From Bacteroides faecichinchillae JCM 17102 (lineage in GTDB: Bacteria; Bacteroidota; Bacteroidia; Bacteroidales; Bacteroidaceae), in assembly GCF_000614145.1 (NCBI RefSeq), contig NZ_BAKK01000005.1, forward strand, positions 1 to 64,000: a DNA stretch of 64,000 nt, read 5' to 3'. Position 1 is the first letter of the stretch; each line of letters starts with the position of its first letter. A program made the translations under genes and the position numbers. Positions 26,205 through 41,000 of this stretch are shown here, piece by piece. A model generated the notes under the pieces. That model was not told where the DNA came from, searched no databases, and worked only from the letters and a program-made list of their open reading frames with translations.

Positions 26205-27203
26205 TTAATAGTTTTTCTCATTCGCCATCTTCCACATATTCAAGAAAGATGCTTTAGTGATTTCTACAATTTTATCCCAATTCAATCGGTCGGCATGGTC
26301 CGATGGTTGGTGATAGTCAGGATGTCCGTCTGTATGATACCAAATAATAGGAATGCCGACTTTAGCAAAAGAACCGTTATCGCTACCTCCTACAGGGTTA
26401 TCCCACGCACGATAATCAGGTTGAAGTTTCAACCCATATTTTTTAATGTCCTCTTTCAGCCAATCACCAAAAACAGGATGAGCTGCAGTATAGAAATAAA
26501 CAACCTGTTGAGGTTGCTCGGGCTTATTATTACGTCCGATCATATCGAAGTTCAAATATCCTTTAATCTGAGAAATAAAAGGGCAATTCTGCACAAAATA
26601 TTTAGAACCAAGTAAACCTTTCTCTTCTCCATCCCAGAAAGCAAAAATGACGTTCCGTTCCGGTTGCTGTCCACTCATAACAAAAGCTCGGGCTATCTGT
26701 AATACTGCAGATACGCCGGAAGCATTATCATCCGCACCGTTATATATCTGATCCCCATCGAGAGCCGGATCAACCCCTAAATGATCAAAGTGCGCACCTA
26801 CAATAACATATTCATTGGCATTTTTACCGGGAATCATTCCCAGAACATTTCTCATAGAGAGTTTTTGATGCACTCCAAGTTTCAACTTTGCAATAGAATC
26901 AGGATGCACCTCAAGTTTTCCTGGCTTCTGGCGTTCTTTACGGTAAGCTTCGAAAGGCTGAAAATAACTTTCATTCAGAGGTTGTATTCCTATCCACTGT
27001 AACAAAGAAACGATGTATTCGGAAGATACACGTGCCCCATGAAATCCTGCCTCACGCCCTTCCAACTCATCCGCAGCCAAAAAAACAATAGTCGCCTTTG
27101 CAGAAGAACAATTAATACTTCTCAAACCTTTTTCTAACGAAGTCTGAGCACAAAGACTCCAGCTAACAAATAATAATCCCACCAACAAAATATGTTTCTT
27201 CAT
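26205..27203 (-). CDS. M28 family zinc aminopeptidase, secreted
   Basis: A 332-residue protein with a signal peptide (HILLVGLLFVSWSLCAQ). The two-zinc M28 site is visible: GAHFDHLG (His), NGADDNASG (bridging Asp), FWDGEEKGLLGS (Glu pair), NFDMIGRN (Asp) and WYHTDGHPDYHQPSDHADR (last His). It should remove amino acids from peptides in the periplasm. The gene is single, with the lipoprotein gene upstream on the same strand 28 bases away from its start. Confidence 0.85.
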   Translation of the reverse strand: MKKHILLVGLLFVSWSLCAQTSLEKGLRSINCSSAKATIVFLAADELEGREAGFHGARVSSEYIVSLLQWIGIQPLNESYFQPFEAYRKERQKPGKLEVHPDSIAKLKLGVHQKLSMRNVLGMIPGKNANEYVIVGAHFDHLGVDPALDGDQIYNGADDNASGVSAVLQIARAFVMSGQQPERNVIFAFWDGEEKGLLGSKYFVQNCPFISQIKGYLNFDMIGRNNKPEQPQQVVYFYTAAHPVFGDWLKEDIKKYGLKLQPDYRAWDNPVGGSDNGSFAKVGIPIIWYHTDGHPDYHQPSDHADRLNWDKIVEITKASFLNMWKMANEKNY

Positions 27204-27230
27204 AGTATTATATAGATTTAAATTTACTAA

Positions 27231-28334
27231 CTAATTCCAACGATAATCTTCTAACTTCCATCCTTTGCGTATAGGTATCTCTTTCTGGCAAGTCTTTTCC
27301 CCCGGATTATCGTAAATAGAAAGTATATACCGCATATAATCGGACGGACGAACTTGTTCCAATGATTCAAAAAGCTCATTTAAAGCATCTGCTCCCAAAC
27401 AATTAGAATGACAATCCAACTGAGTTAATATCCACGTATCCTCAATTGACAAGTGTGTTAATTGATTATTATCACAACGTAAAGAAGCAATTGAAAAAGC
27501 CCCTGGCATATGTAATTCAGTTAGTTTATTATAACTACAACCAAACTCGGTCATCGTCGGCAATTTATCCAGAAAATCAATCCTGTCAAAATTGCAATAA
27601 TTAATAAACAAGGAACCTATTGCCATCCCATCATCAAATTTTAATGTCGAAAGATTCGGATTATAACTGCAATCGACTTCCTTTAAACGAGGCAGACCTC
27701 TCATAGAAAGAGAAGTCAGATTATTATAAGAACAGTATAATTTCTCCAAATAAGACTTACTACCTATTTCCAATGATGTCAAGTTGGGATTTGAATATAT
27801 CTGTAATGTTTTCAAGTTATCACACCGAACGATATCCAACCGTTCCAAATCAGGCATATTGCCAATACTAAGATCTTCCACATTAGGACAAGAAGTACTC
27901 AAATCCAGTTCCGTAGTAGATTTAAAACTATTTATATTCAAATTTGTCATCCGAGGCAAAATTCCCAAATGCAAGTCACTCACATTTAATAATTCAGTTC
28001 CTATTCCGCAATATTCCAATTCTTCTGCCCAGATTTTAATACGATAACTCCGGCAATTTCCGTATTTATAACTAATAATCGTTTGACTGGGATCTTCAAT
28101 CTTTTGTAAACGCCCATCTCCCCAATCGATCACCATTCTCCCTCCATTGGCAAACAAATCAATTTGCCTCCAATCACTGGCTATCTCTACCGTAAATTGA
28201 ATCGTATTCTCGTCTGTCATCTTCGGGGTTCCGAAGTCATCACCAAACACACTCCTGTCTTCCGCACAAGAACTTAAATTAAGCAACAGGCAGATCATTA
28301 ATAGATCGAATAGTAGTTTCTTTTGTTTTCTCAT
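27231..28334 (-). CDS. leucine-rich-repeat-like lipoprotein
   Basis: A 367-residue protein starting at the ATG at 28334, with a lipoprotein signal (MICLLLNLSSC). After ~70 residues with a DWGDG motif (seen in surface proteins with PKD/BspA-like domains), the bulk consists of degenerate leucine-rich repeats such as LEKLYCSYNNLTSLSM, LKEVDCSYNPNLSTL and IASLRCDNNQLTHLSI, each ~21-23 residues. This is the pattern of Bacteroides internalin-like surface lipoproteins, probably for binding. The ligand is unknown. Confidence 0.75.
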   Translation of the reverse strand: MRKQKKLLFDLLMICLLLNLSSCAEDRSVFGDDFGTPKMTDENTIQFTVEIASDWRQIDLFANGGRMVIDWGDGRLQKIEDPSQTIISYKYGNCRSYRIKIWAEELEYCGIGTELLNVSDLHLGILPRMTNLNINSFKSTTELDLSTSCPNVEDLSIGNMPDLERLDIVRCDNLKTLQIYSNPNLTSLEIGSKSYLEKLYCSYNNLTSLSMRGLPRLKEVDCSYNPNLSTLKFDDGMAIGSLFINYCNFDRIDFLDKLPTMTEFGCSYNKLTELHMPGAFSIASLRCDNNQLTHLSIEDTWILTQLDCHSNCLGADALNELFESLEQVRPSDYMRYILSIYDNPGEKTCQKEIPIRKGWKLEDYRWN

Positions 28335-28360
28335 TTCAAATAAGAGTAAAGAGTATGGCA

Positions 28361-28368
28361 CAAAAGTA
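28361..28368 (-). promoter_or_regulatory. -7 box for the leucine-rich lipoprotein
   Basis: Minus strand TACTTTTG, 26 bases ahead of the ATG at 28334, supporting that start. Confidence 0.5.
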
Positions 28369-28578
28369 AAAAAAGAAATAGCATAATAGATGTGACTCCA
28401 TGAAAATTTATAAATAAATAGGAACTCTACCCATAATCTATCACTACTAATTATTAAAGATGCACATTGGAGAAATAACAAAAGTAAAAACAAATCATCA
28501 TAACAATATATTTCAGGCATGGATTCCACAGTTCTTTTAATACATAACTATAGAATCCTATGCCATAAAAATATATAA

Positions 28579-32177
<3,599 letters not shown>

Positions 32178-32189
32178 CTATTAAATTTT

Positions 32190-33641
32190 CTATTGTAAAA
32201 TTGCAGATTGCTTATAAACTCCAAACGTATGGATAGCAGGACAAGCCTTACCGTCTTGAATACGTAAACGCACATATTTCGCTTTTACTGGCTCAAAGCA
32301 TACGATCCACTTATGACCAATGGTTTGTTTATTTGTTGCTTCCGGAATAGAGGTCCACTGCTTGCCATCATTAGAATGTTCCACACTCCATTGCGTCGTA
32401 CGATGTCCCAGTTCGATAACCTCCTGTAGCATCAAACAATCAAATTCAATCGGTTTTGCAAGCATGAATACCACCTCTGCGTCTACCTTTCCATCTTTTC
32501 CTGCATAATACGTTTCTTTATTCTCATCGATCATATACTCCGCTCCGAATTTAGCGCTACGCACATTCGTTGCTTTTATCTTCGACTTAGCAAGCAGATT
32601 CGTACCAAACGTTTCATCGATTCCTTTTCTTAAAAGAGCTGCATGCAGAGAGTCAGTTGGATGAATCAGTCCTCGCCGGTCGGGAGGGAAGTTAAGCAAT
32701 AATACACTATTGTGCCCCACAGAGTTGCAGTAGATTTCCCAAAGTTCTTTCACGCTCTTCACCCTTCCGTCTTCCTCTACGTGATAAAACCAACTTGGGC
32801 GGATAGAAACATCCGTTTCCGCAGGCACATAGGCATCGCCTCCCAAAACACCCTCATTCAGCCCCTTATAATTTTGCGCCTCATCACGAATAGCAATGGA
32901 ATCAGTTGTTGCCCAGCAAGGGTCACCCGCTTCTCCTGCTTCATTCCCCATCCAACGCACATCGGCAAAAGGGTACGAATTTTTAGTTCCGAAAATGACG
33001 CAATCGGGCTGTTTCTCACGCACAATCTTATACCAATAGCGATAGATCGGAGTCGTCAGTTCGTCGGCTCCTGCACCATCCCACCAGGTTTCCCATATTT
33101 TCCCGTATCCTCCCATTAGCTCTTCCAGCTGATGAGCATAATATTCTTTATAGCGTTGTGTAGTATACAGTGGTGAAAGATGTTCGTGTCGGTCATGCGG
33201 ACCAAGATAAATACCAGCTTTAATGCCATGCTCTTCGCAAGCATCTACAAACTCACGAACCACATCTCCTTTCCCTCCTTTCCAGGTAGCATTCTTCACA
33301 CAATAGTCAGTGTATTGGCTAGGCCATAGGCAAAAACCGTCAGCATGTTTGGCAGTCAGGATAGCACTGGGAATACCGGCGGCTTTTAGCGTTTCCATCC
33401 ATTGTCCACAATCCAGTGCTGTCGGATTAAATATCGCAGCCGGTGCTCTCCCATCCCCTTCGTTTACGTACTCTTCAAAAGTATTGATACCAAAATGAAA
33501 AAATGCAATCATTTCACGATGATACCATTCCACCTGACGTTCACTTGGGGTCAGGCCACAAGGTTCCGGTGCTTTCTGTGCAGAAATCTGCAAAGATAAT
33601 GCCGTTAAACCGGCAATCAATAAATTCTGTCTTTTACTCAT
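32190..33641 (-). CDS. GH29 alpha-L-fucosidase with C-terminal discoidin domain
   Basis: A 483-residue secreted protein (signal ending LSLQISAQ). GH29 signatures: EWYHREMIAFFHFGINTF, AKHADGFCLWPS (substrate-binding His), GIYLGPHDRHE, and YGKIWETWWDGAGADEL with the nucleophilic aspartate (WWDGAG). The last ~120 residues form an F5/8 type C (discoidin) module (VELGHRTTQWSVEHSNDGKQW, AKYVRLRIQDG). It cleaves terminal alpha-fucose. Combined with the downstream GH2 beta-galactosidase, sequential trimming of Fuc-Gal ends of host or milk glycans is likely. A 127-base spacer with unusual hairpins separates it from the upstream lipoprotein gene. Confidence 0.9.
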   Translation of the reverse strand: MSKRQNLLIAGLTALSLQISAQKAPEPCGLTPSERQVEWYHREMIAFFHFGINTFEEYVNEGDGRAPAAIFNPTALDCGQWMETLKAAGIPSAILTAKHADGFCLWPSQYTDYCVKNATWKGGKGDVVREFVDACEEHGIKAGIYLGPHDRHEHLSPLYTTQRYKEYYAHQLEELMGGYGKIWETWWDGAGADELTTPIYRYWYKIVREKQPDCVIFGTKNSYPFADVRWMGNEAGEAGDPCWATTDSIAIRDEAQNYKGLNEGVLGGDAYVPAETDVSIRPSWFYHVEEDGRVKSVKELWEIYCNSVGHNSVLLLNFPPDRRGLIHPTDSLHAALLRKGIDETFGTNLLAKSKIKATNVRSAKFGAEYMIDENKETYYAGKDGKVDAEVVFMLAKPIEFDCLMLQEVIELGHRTTQWSVEHSNDGKQWTSIPEATNKQTIGHKWIVCFEPVKAKYVRLRIQDGKACPAIHTFGVYKQSAILQ

Positions 33642-33662
33642 CTGTTTTTCATGTTGATTCTT

Positions 33663-33738
33663 ATTCTACTTTCCTCAAGTCGTCCAGACTTGTGAGGCTC
33701 TTATCTATAGCTAAAAAGACGACTTGAAAAAGTAGAAT
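33663..33738 (-). promoter_or_regulatory. intercistronic RNA element with alternative hairpins
   Basis: In the PUL transcript, segment 1 (33738-33718) can pair with segment 3 (33684-33663) over about 20 bases with few mismatches. Segment 2 (CCTCACAAGTC) can instead pair with the GACTTGAGG part of segment 3. The two pairings exclude each other. It lies between the second lipoprotein gene and the fucosidase gene. Confidence 0.5.
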
Positions 33739-33768
33739 TATTTGCAATTATAATCAATTAAATTCAGT

Positions 33769-34875
33769 TTATCGGGCTTCCCTGCCTAATATATAAATCT
33801 CAGCGATGCTGGAATGCGGTTCCGAGTTAGATTCGGTCACCCAACACTTCAAATATCTGCCTTGAACAACGGAAAAAGTCACCGTTTTCGAATTCTCTGT
33901 ATTAGAAGTACCACCGAAATCCATAGTCCCCATCTCTACAAAGTTGGTTCCATCCTCACTGATTTCAAACTTCAAAGCTTTTGTATCCGTATTATTTAGT
34001 CTGCGGGCTATTTCTATTCCACCTACTTCATAACTCTTTTTCATATCAATCAGTACCCAATGAGGCAATGGCATATCAGGTCCCCACTGAGAATGCCAAT
34101 AAGTGTCCATATTACCATCCAGCACTGCACTCTTTCCTCCACCGTCATCTTCACGTTCGTCCGAACAGGCTATTACCTCCCAACCGGAACGATCCTCCCA
34201 CTTTTCATACGGGAAACGACCGCTTTTAGGAACTGTAGGAAACACATCAATAGCTTCGTCTACAGGCAAATAGTAAGTTATATACGAGAACTCATCTCCC
34301 GAATTTACATCAGAGACCACTGTTTCAGTCTCGTAGGAAGGTATCTCGACATTCATCGTTTCGCCAGACTTATTGGTATAAGTCAGCAATACCCCGGCAC
34401 TTTCGCCACTCTCTTTCCAGCGGATGAGCATATCATTGCCCGACTTTACAACTTCCTCTATCCCCCTGTTCAACAAAGAGTTCGCATAATCCTCCCCATA
34501 TACAGTTCCCACAGCTTCATAAGGCAACGAAGAATTTCCAAAAGAGTCATACATCATAAAGGTGAAAATATGACTTCCTTCTTGCAAATCCGCAATGATT
34601 ATTCGCTGAAACTCATCTTGGGTGCGTTCTACCTCGAACTCAAGTGAATCCTGATTGTTGTTCCAATAGATCATCCCCTTTTCCGCTCGCTGAGAAGGAA
34701 GGAATATATCCAATGCCAAACGCAACTTCCCGGGTTTGGTCAAAACAGAATCTACCTTTGCCGCATATACTCTCTCTCCTTCATCCAAATAATGCTGATG
34801 TAAATCATTCATCTCGCTACAAGCTGTAAACATTACAGCCAGCATAAGCATTCCTATATAGATTATTTTCTTCAT
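33769..34875 (-). CDS. DUF4998/discoidin-domain surface lipoprotein of the PUL
   Basis: A 368-residue lipoprotein (LAVMFTAC). The N-terminal half fits DUF4998 (HQHYLDEGERVYAAKVDSV, PGKLRLALDIFLP), a Bacteroides SusD-linked module of beta-sandwich type. The last ~130 residues are an F5/8 type C discoidin domain (AVLDGNMDTYWHSQW, HWVLIDMKKSYEVGGIEI, GRYLKCWVTE). It occupies the place of SusE/SusF, so it probably binds the PUL glycan on the cell surface. It follows the other lipoprotein gene by 12 bases. Confidence 0.8.
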   Translation of the reverse strand: MKKIIYIGMLMLAVMFTACSEMNDLHQHYLDEGERVYAAKVDSVLTKPGKLRLALDIFLPSQRAEKGMIYWNNNQDSLEFEVERTQDEFQRIIIADLQEGSHIFTFMMYDSFGNSSLPYEAVGTVYGEDYANSLLNRGIEEVVKSGNDMLIRWKESGESAGVLLTYTNKSGETMNVEIPSYETETVVSDVNSGDEFSYITYYLPVDEAIDVFPTVPKSGRFPYEKWEDRSGWEVIACSDEREDDGGGKSAVLDGNMDTYWHSQWGPDMPLPHWVLIDMKKSYEVGGIEIARRLNNTDTKALKFEISEDGTNFVEMGTMDFGGTSNTENSKTVTFSVVQGRYLKCWVTESNSEPHSSIAEIYILGREAR

Positions 34876-34887
34876 TTCTTTTTCTTT

Positions 34888-36126
34888 TTAAGGTTTGAAC
34901 TCTTCTTCCTCTTCATCCGGATATTCCGGCACATAGTTTTCCGGACATCCAAACAGTTGAATTTCCATAAGATGCACAAATTTAGAACCACTCCACGATT
35001 CCAGAAACTTCATTCTGTAGTATTGATAGGACTCAACATCCGCCGGAATGCTGAAGTTCTCCCCCTGCTCAATATATTCCATATCTTCATTGGTAGTAGA
35101 CGTACCCGGTAATCCTGACGGCTTATAAGAATCAAAAATGCCAATGCTGGTCCACCCTTCTTCTCCCCCATTCGGATCGGGATCATTCGCCCCCAGAAGC
35201 TCAAATTTTTTCACATTACCATGACGATAATAATATTGATCGCGATGCCATATCTTTATACGGCTACATTTCACTTTCCCTGTCATCACTTTAAAGGTAA
35301 TCCGGTGAGGCCAAGGTCCGCTGAATGTCTCCGTATGATAACCGGCTCCGGACCCCGGAGCATATTTATCGTCAAATAAATAATCGACCAACCATGAATA
35401 TTCACTGGGAGTATCTCCTAACATGTTGTAAGGTTTAATATCGCTATAGGGAATTTGCATCTCAAAGATGGGAGTCAATGTAGCTTTCAGCGTGTCCGAA
35501 GCATTATCCCAGCGGTCGGTAATGTAAACGGCAAAATCACTTTCCAAAGCAGGAAGTCCCAGATATTGTCCCTCCCCTTGTTTGCGCTTCGTATACAAAT
35601 CATCCATAGCCGTATATTCGCCGGCTTTATTCTTCTTCAATATATGCAAACATATATTGGCCATTGTTTCGTTTTCCCACGTATATCTGATACCTCCAAA
35701 ATCTTCTTTTAACTCCAACGTTTCGAAGATAGCGAAAACAGGCGGAGTCTTGGGGTTGATGGTCACCAACACCGGTTCCGATTCATTCTGGCTTCTATCT
35801 ACCGAAATAAGCCGGACACGATGTTCTTCCGTATCACCAAATCCCTCCAACTTAAGCGTATCTGTATACAAAGAAGCACGAGTATTCAACCATTCTCCTC
35901 CATCTTTCAACTGATACTCAGCTTTTACATAAAGCAAATCCGCATCCTTGGGCAGTTTGTAAGTAATGTTCGCCCCTCCCGGTACATTTTCAACATTTAC
36001 ATCATACACCTGTCCGGGAGCTATATTCTCCAAAGGAGTCTGCCCGATCGTTTCCTCTCCACATGCCGTCATGATCAATGCTACGGCACTTAGCAATAAA
36101 TATATATATTTCTTCATACCTTTCAT
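34888..36126 (-). CDS. DUF4959/DUF5126/DUF5000 surface lipoprotein of the PUL
   Basis: A 412-residue lipoprotein (AVALIMTAC). Domain order by resemblance: DUF4959 near residues 30-130 (APGQVYDVNVENVPGGANITYKLP), DUF5126 in the middle (PPVFAIFETLELKEDFGGIRYTW), and DUF5000 from ~250 (a discoidin-like domain, ending YYRMKFLESWSGSKFVHLMEIQLFG). These lipoproteins replace SusE/F in many Bacteroides PULs and are probable glycan-binding surface proteins. It starts four bases after the reconstructed susD stop, so the two are co-translated. Confidence 0.82.
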   Translation of the reverse strand: MKGMKKYIYLLLSAVALIMTACGEETIGQTPLENIAPGQVYDVNVENVPGGANITYKLPKDADLLYVKAEYQLKDGGEWLNTRASLYTDTLKLEGFGDTEEHRVRLISVDRSQNESEPVLVTINPKTPPVFAIFETLELKEDFGGIRYTWENETMANICLHILKKNKAGEYTAMDDLYTKRKQGEGQYLGLPALESDFAVYITDRWDNASDTLKATLTPIFEMQIPYSDIKPYNMLGDTPSEYSWLVDYLFDDKYAPGSGAGYHTETFSGPWPHRITFKVMTGKVKCSRIKIWHRDQYYYRHGNVKKFELLGANDPDPNGGEEGWTSIGIFDSYKPSGLPGTSTTNEDMEYIEQGENFSIPADVESYQYYRMKFLESWSGSKFVHLMEIQLFGCPENYVPEYPDEEEEEFKP

Positions 36127-36129
36127 TTT

Positions 36130-38031
36130 TTACCAACCATAATTCTGGCACAAATTCTTATTCACAATCAAATCATATTCTTTTAAAGGCCACAAATAAT
36201 CACGAGTAGAAAAACTACATCTTTGAATGACAATCGGATTATAGAAATCCTCAGCAGTATCTCCATGTATATTCCAACCCTTAATGGCTTATTCCATTTC
36301 AGCAATCCCTCTTTCCAACGGCGAAGATCCCAGAATGATTTTCCCTCCAATGCCAGTTCTATTTGTCGTTCGCGATGAATAATCTCGCGCATTCCTTTTT
36401 GGGTCAGAGGTTTGTTAGGATTGTTAGAGTAGTTTTTCCACGATTCCACAACACCTTTCAACCCGGCCCTTCTCCTGACTTCATCAATGTAATAGTATAC
36501 TTCCGCATCCGGAGCCGCTTTTGTTTCATTCAATACTTCCGAATACATCAGATACAAATCGGCCAACCGGATAAGAGGGAAGTAATTCGTTTTAGACGTA
36601 AAATTATCTTTGTCTATAATCGTTTCCGGATCTACTAACTTTTTACAGAAATACCCCGTTTGCGACAAACGCTCCCAAGCGCGTAAACCTGCTGCTTCTC
36701 CGGCTCTAATCTGAAGGTAATAAAGTTCCTCCTCCAAGTCAAATCGTCCGTTTCCCCACCATATACCGCGGTCGAATCCTATTGCAGCATAAAAACGAGG
36801 TTCACGATTGAAGTGCAGAATGGCCGTTTCTTCTCCCTTTTTCACATACCATTTTTCCTCTTCCCTGGCTTGCCGGGTCTTATACCTGTTCGAATATTCA
36901 AAAGTGACATCTTCTTCGATAGGAACTCCATTCTCGGAGTAAAAAGTCTCTGCCAGTTCCAAAGTTGGACAAACCTCTCCATTCAGATCACTGCTTAATG
37001 TCCATTCAGCTTCCAGACGGGGCATTACTTGCGTCTGTATCCATCGCACGTCAGTGCGAGTAGATCCCCAAATTACTTCTTCATTCCAACGATCAAACAA
37101 TATAGACTTCAGATTGCATTGCAACTTCAAAACATCATTCACATAATAATTGATCTTCGATCTTCGTAAAGCTTACGTTTAGCCAATTGAGTTTCCTCGA
37201 TGGCGTCTTGGCATGCCTTCGCTGCTCTTTCCCATTTTTTCGGATCTGCAACCACATTAAACAAGCTCACCCCATTTCTATCGATCACATTTGTATAGTC
37301 AATATTTCCATTAAACAGAGGACTGGCAGCCATCGTCAATAGCTGTGCTCTGATAGTTAGTGCCACCGATTTTGTAACACGTCCGGCTTCTGTTGTTTCT
37401 TTGTCCACTTTAAGAGGTAACATCCCGGCGGATTCCTCCAATAGATTATTCACATAATTCACACAGGAGTCAAACGGAATACGGCCAACTGCCATGGCTT
37501 CAGCAGGTGCCGACACCTCAATGTTTTCGTCCATCAATGGAATCGGTCCATAAGCACGCAGCAACAAATAGTGGTAATAAGCCTTTAAGAAGATAACTTC
37601 ACCTTTCCAACGCTTCAATTCATCTTGTGACAGGTCATGCACACCATCCACTTTCTCCAGAAAAATATTACAGTCGCGAATGGCATTAAACATATACCAT
37701 CCCAGTAATTGGCAACAGGTTCATTTACATTTTGCTCACCCGTAATCAGCCCCAGATTGGCACGACTATTCCTTCCTCCGTCAAATATATGAATTTCGCC
37801 ACTACCCAGCATCGCAGGATCACTATCCGGATGATAAAACGCCGGAATATAACTATAGCAAGTAAACAAATATTTCTCTGCAGATGCCCTGTCGGCAAAA
37901 GCCATATCAATGGTTGGAATATTATCGGGGATAATATCCAGATAACTACAGGAGGTAATACCGGTAGCCAAAGCGATTATCAGCATCCACCTATATAGAT
38001 TAAATTGCAATTGTTTTCTCATCTTATTCAT
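36130..38031 (-). CDS. SusD/RagB family glycan-binding lipoprotein, frame broken three times
   Basis: The N terminus has a lipoprotein signal (ALATGITSC) and the SusD start pattern SYLDIIPDN. Three single-base losses interrupt it, near 37698 (WDG to MFNAIRDCNIFL), 37151 (KLYEDR to NYYVNDV) and 36281 (LLKWNKPL to GWNIHGD). When each is restored the chain runs ~633 residues and ends in QNYGW, the usual SusD ending, at the TAA 36130-36132. Internal signatures include LLRAYGPIPLMDE, LADLYLMYSEVLNE and GKSFWDLRRWK. It pairs with the upstream SusC at the outer membrane. The triple break is the densest in the window, so real decay of this one gene cannot be excluded. Confidence 0.8.
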
Positions 38032-38048
38032 TTTTTCTATGTTACCAA

Positions 38049-41000
38049 TTAGAAATTAACTTGAATACCGGCATTAAACACACGCTGTACCGGATATCCT
38101 AAACCATTACCGCCCATTTCCGGATCCCATATTTTGAACTTACTGAATGTTAGCAAATTCGTCCCGCTACAGTAAACACGCAGCATACTTATTCGAGCTT
38201 TCTTTACCAGTTTCTCGGGCACTGTGTAACCAATCTCCGCATTCTTTAAACGCAAAAACGCACCATTTCTCATAAACCAGGTACTCGTCTGTTCATTATT
38301 AACCACATAGTCTTCAGACAAACGAGGCCACAAAGCATAGATATCCCGATTATCTTCCGACCAATGATTATCAGCATAAGCCTGCAATAAGGCGCGCTGT
38401 TTGTAAACGAACGGAGCGGTGGTATTCGGATTAATCCAGAAGGAAGAACGGGCCGATCCCTGAAAGAATACAGAAGCATCAATGCCTTTCCATCCCCACG
38501 ACAAACCGAAACCATAAATTATTTCAGGAACCTTCGGATATCCGATAGGCACTTTGTCAAGCTCGGTAATCTTACCGTCATTATTAATATCTTTATATTT
38601 AATATCACCGCCCATAGTAGGTATATTACCTCCGAAATTCTGCTTGGGAGAGTTTGCAACATCATATTCATCAACAAAAAGACGCTCGGCAATATATCCC
38701 CATTCCTGCTGCGAAGAAAGCCCTACATGCGAACGCCATGGCATATCAGAATAGTCTGGTTCTTCATATACTTTATATTTGCTTGTGGCATAAGTAAAAT
38801 TACCACGCCCTGTGCCCCACATATCATTGGAGAAATATTTATTATAATCGATGGAGAATTCAAATCCACTACTTTTTCCTTCGCCTACATTTGCTTTCGG
38901 ATTAGACTGTAACCCCATGCTCGAAGGGACCAATGCTCTATCCATCAGTATATTTGTTCGATGTTCGGCAAAATAATCAAACTGAAAATCAATGCTACCC
39001 AAGAAATTCAATTCCAAACCTATATCCGTTTTATAGGCTGTCTCCCAACCGATATTCTCATTTTCATAGCGGCTGACAGAAACACCCGGACGGTGATAGC
39101 CGCCTTCAGAGCCAAAGCTCATTCCTTTTCCGTCATCTGATATATTGACATTCGACAAATAGAAGAAGCGATCGTTTACATCACCAATCTGATCATTACC
39201 AACCAAACCGTACGTACCTTTGAATTTAATCTTCTGAATCAACCGGCTTATATTACTTTCCTGATAAAAATGTTCGTTAGACAGAATATAGCCTAGCCCT
39301 ACAGATGGAAAGAATCCCCAACGTTTCTTTTCGGAGAAACGCTCGGAGCCGTTATACCCAAAGTTTGCTTCAAATAAATATCGATTGTCGAATCCATACA
39401 TCACACGACCTGCCAACCCTATATTACGGCTGGGCAATGAAGCCTGCAAGCTACCGGCATTGCCGCTGAGATAATCGCGCATCGTATATACTAACATACC
39501 CGTCACGTTATGTTTCTCGTCAAACGTATAACCGTAATCCACCGCCGCTTCCATATACATAGACGAGTTCACAGTTTTCGTCCCTTCGTCATAACTTAAT
39601 GCCTCCGATCCTTCATTCAATGATTTCAGTGTGTATTTATCAGTATATTTATCATACAAAGAGACTTTATAGTAATAGGGACTATAACTGCGTGATATAT
39701 CGAAATATGTATATCGGTTTGTGTTAAACATCAAACGTGCATTCAAGCCCTTCAGCAGGAAGTCCAATTTCTGTTTCAATTCCACTTGTGCCATAATAGT
39801 AGACGAAGAATAGTTCTTATACCCTCTCATCATATCGGCATACGGGTTCATGTATTCTCCATTTCCGGCATTACCAAAGAGAATATTCTTTGTTTTCAGA
39901 TTCTTCTCATCAGGTTCATAAACGGCCGGAAACATAACAGGATTGGCCCACAAGGTTTTCTCGTACAGTTCCTTTCCACCTTCTATCGGACCGGTGTAAT
40001 CATCAAAATTGCCATGAAAGCGCAAAGCAACTTCGGTAGTTTTCGTAAGGTCAATATTGATATTGGAACGTAAATTATAGTTTTTCAAATCAATATTTGT
40101 ATTGAAATTATTCTTTCCGTTCACTTTCAGGATACCGTTGTCCTGATTGATCGTTCCGGATATATAATAGCGAGCTAATTTACCGCCACCACTCACACTA
40201 AAATTCAAACGCTCATTCAGCGTGAAGTCCTTGAATAGCATCTGCTTCCAATCAACCGCAGGATATACCATCGGATTGGCACCGGCAATCGTATTGGCAA
40301 TTTTAGATTCACTGTAAGGCAACAATCCCAATGGATTTCGTGTTTTTACCGCTTCATTATGTAGTCGCATGTACGTAATAGGATCTGCCAAATCAATATC
40401 CTTCGTAGGCGCCGAGGTAGAAGCTTCAAAACGTACTGAAATATTCACTTTACCTTCCTTACCTTCTTTAGTCGTTACCAGAATCACACCGTTCGCTCCT
40501 CTGGAACCATACAATGCAGCCGCCGTTGCATCCTTCATGATAGAAAAGCTGGCAATATCATCCGGCTGCAAACGAGCCAAGTCAGTCGAATTCATTTCAA
40601 CATTATCAATCAAAATCAAAGGATCTTTTTTTGAACTAGCCCCAAAAGAAGTTATACCACGAATAAAAAATTGCGCATTATCCTTTCCCGGCTCACCACT
40701 GGTCTGGTAGGCAATGACTCCTGTCAGACGTCCTGCCAGAGAAGTTGTCAGATTACTCGAAGGAACTTTCAGTTCCGCCGGATTGATAGTAGTAATCGCA
40801 CTTACCACGCTCGATTTCTTTTGTTTGGCAAAAGCCACCACTTGTACCTCGTCCAATTCATCCAACTTCTCTTCCAACGTTATTGTCAGATTTTGAGTAG
40901 CAGAAACCAGAATCGTCTTTGGTTGCATACCTAGAAAAGATACCTCCAACTTTTCTCCTTTATCCGCTTCTATAGAGAAACTACCATCCATATCAGTGGT

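Noticed and set aside
34060..34647. 195-codon open frame opposite the discoidin lipoprotein
   Set aside because: Antisense shadow of a gene with clear signal and domains; composition is not coding-like.
36130..38031. SusD gene called as a pseudogene
   Set aside because: Three breaks are seen, but all are single-base losses like those in essential dnaE, and the ending and motifs are intact; sequence error is the safer reading.
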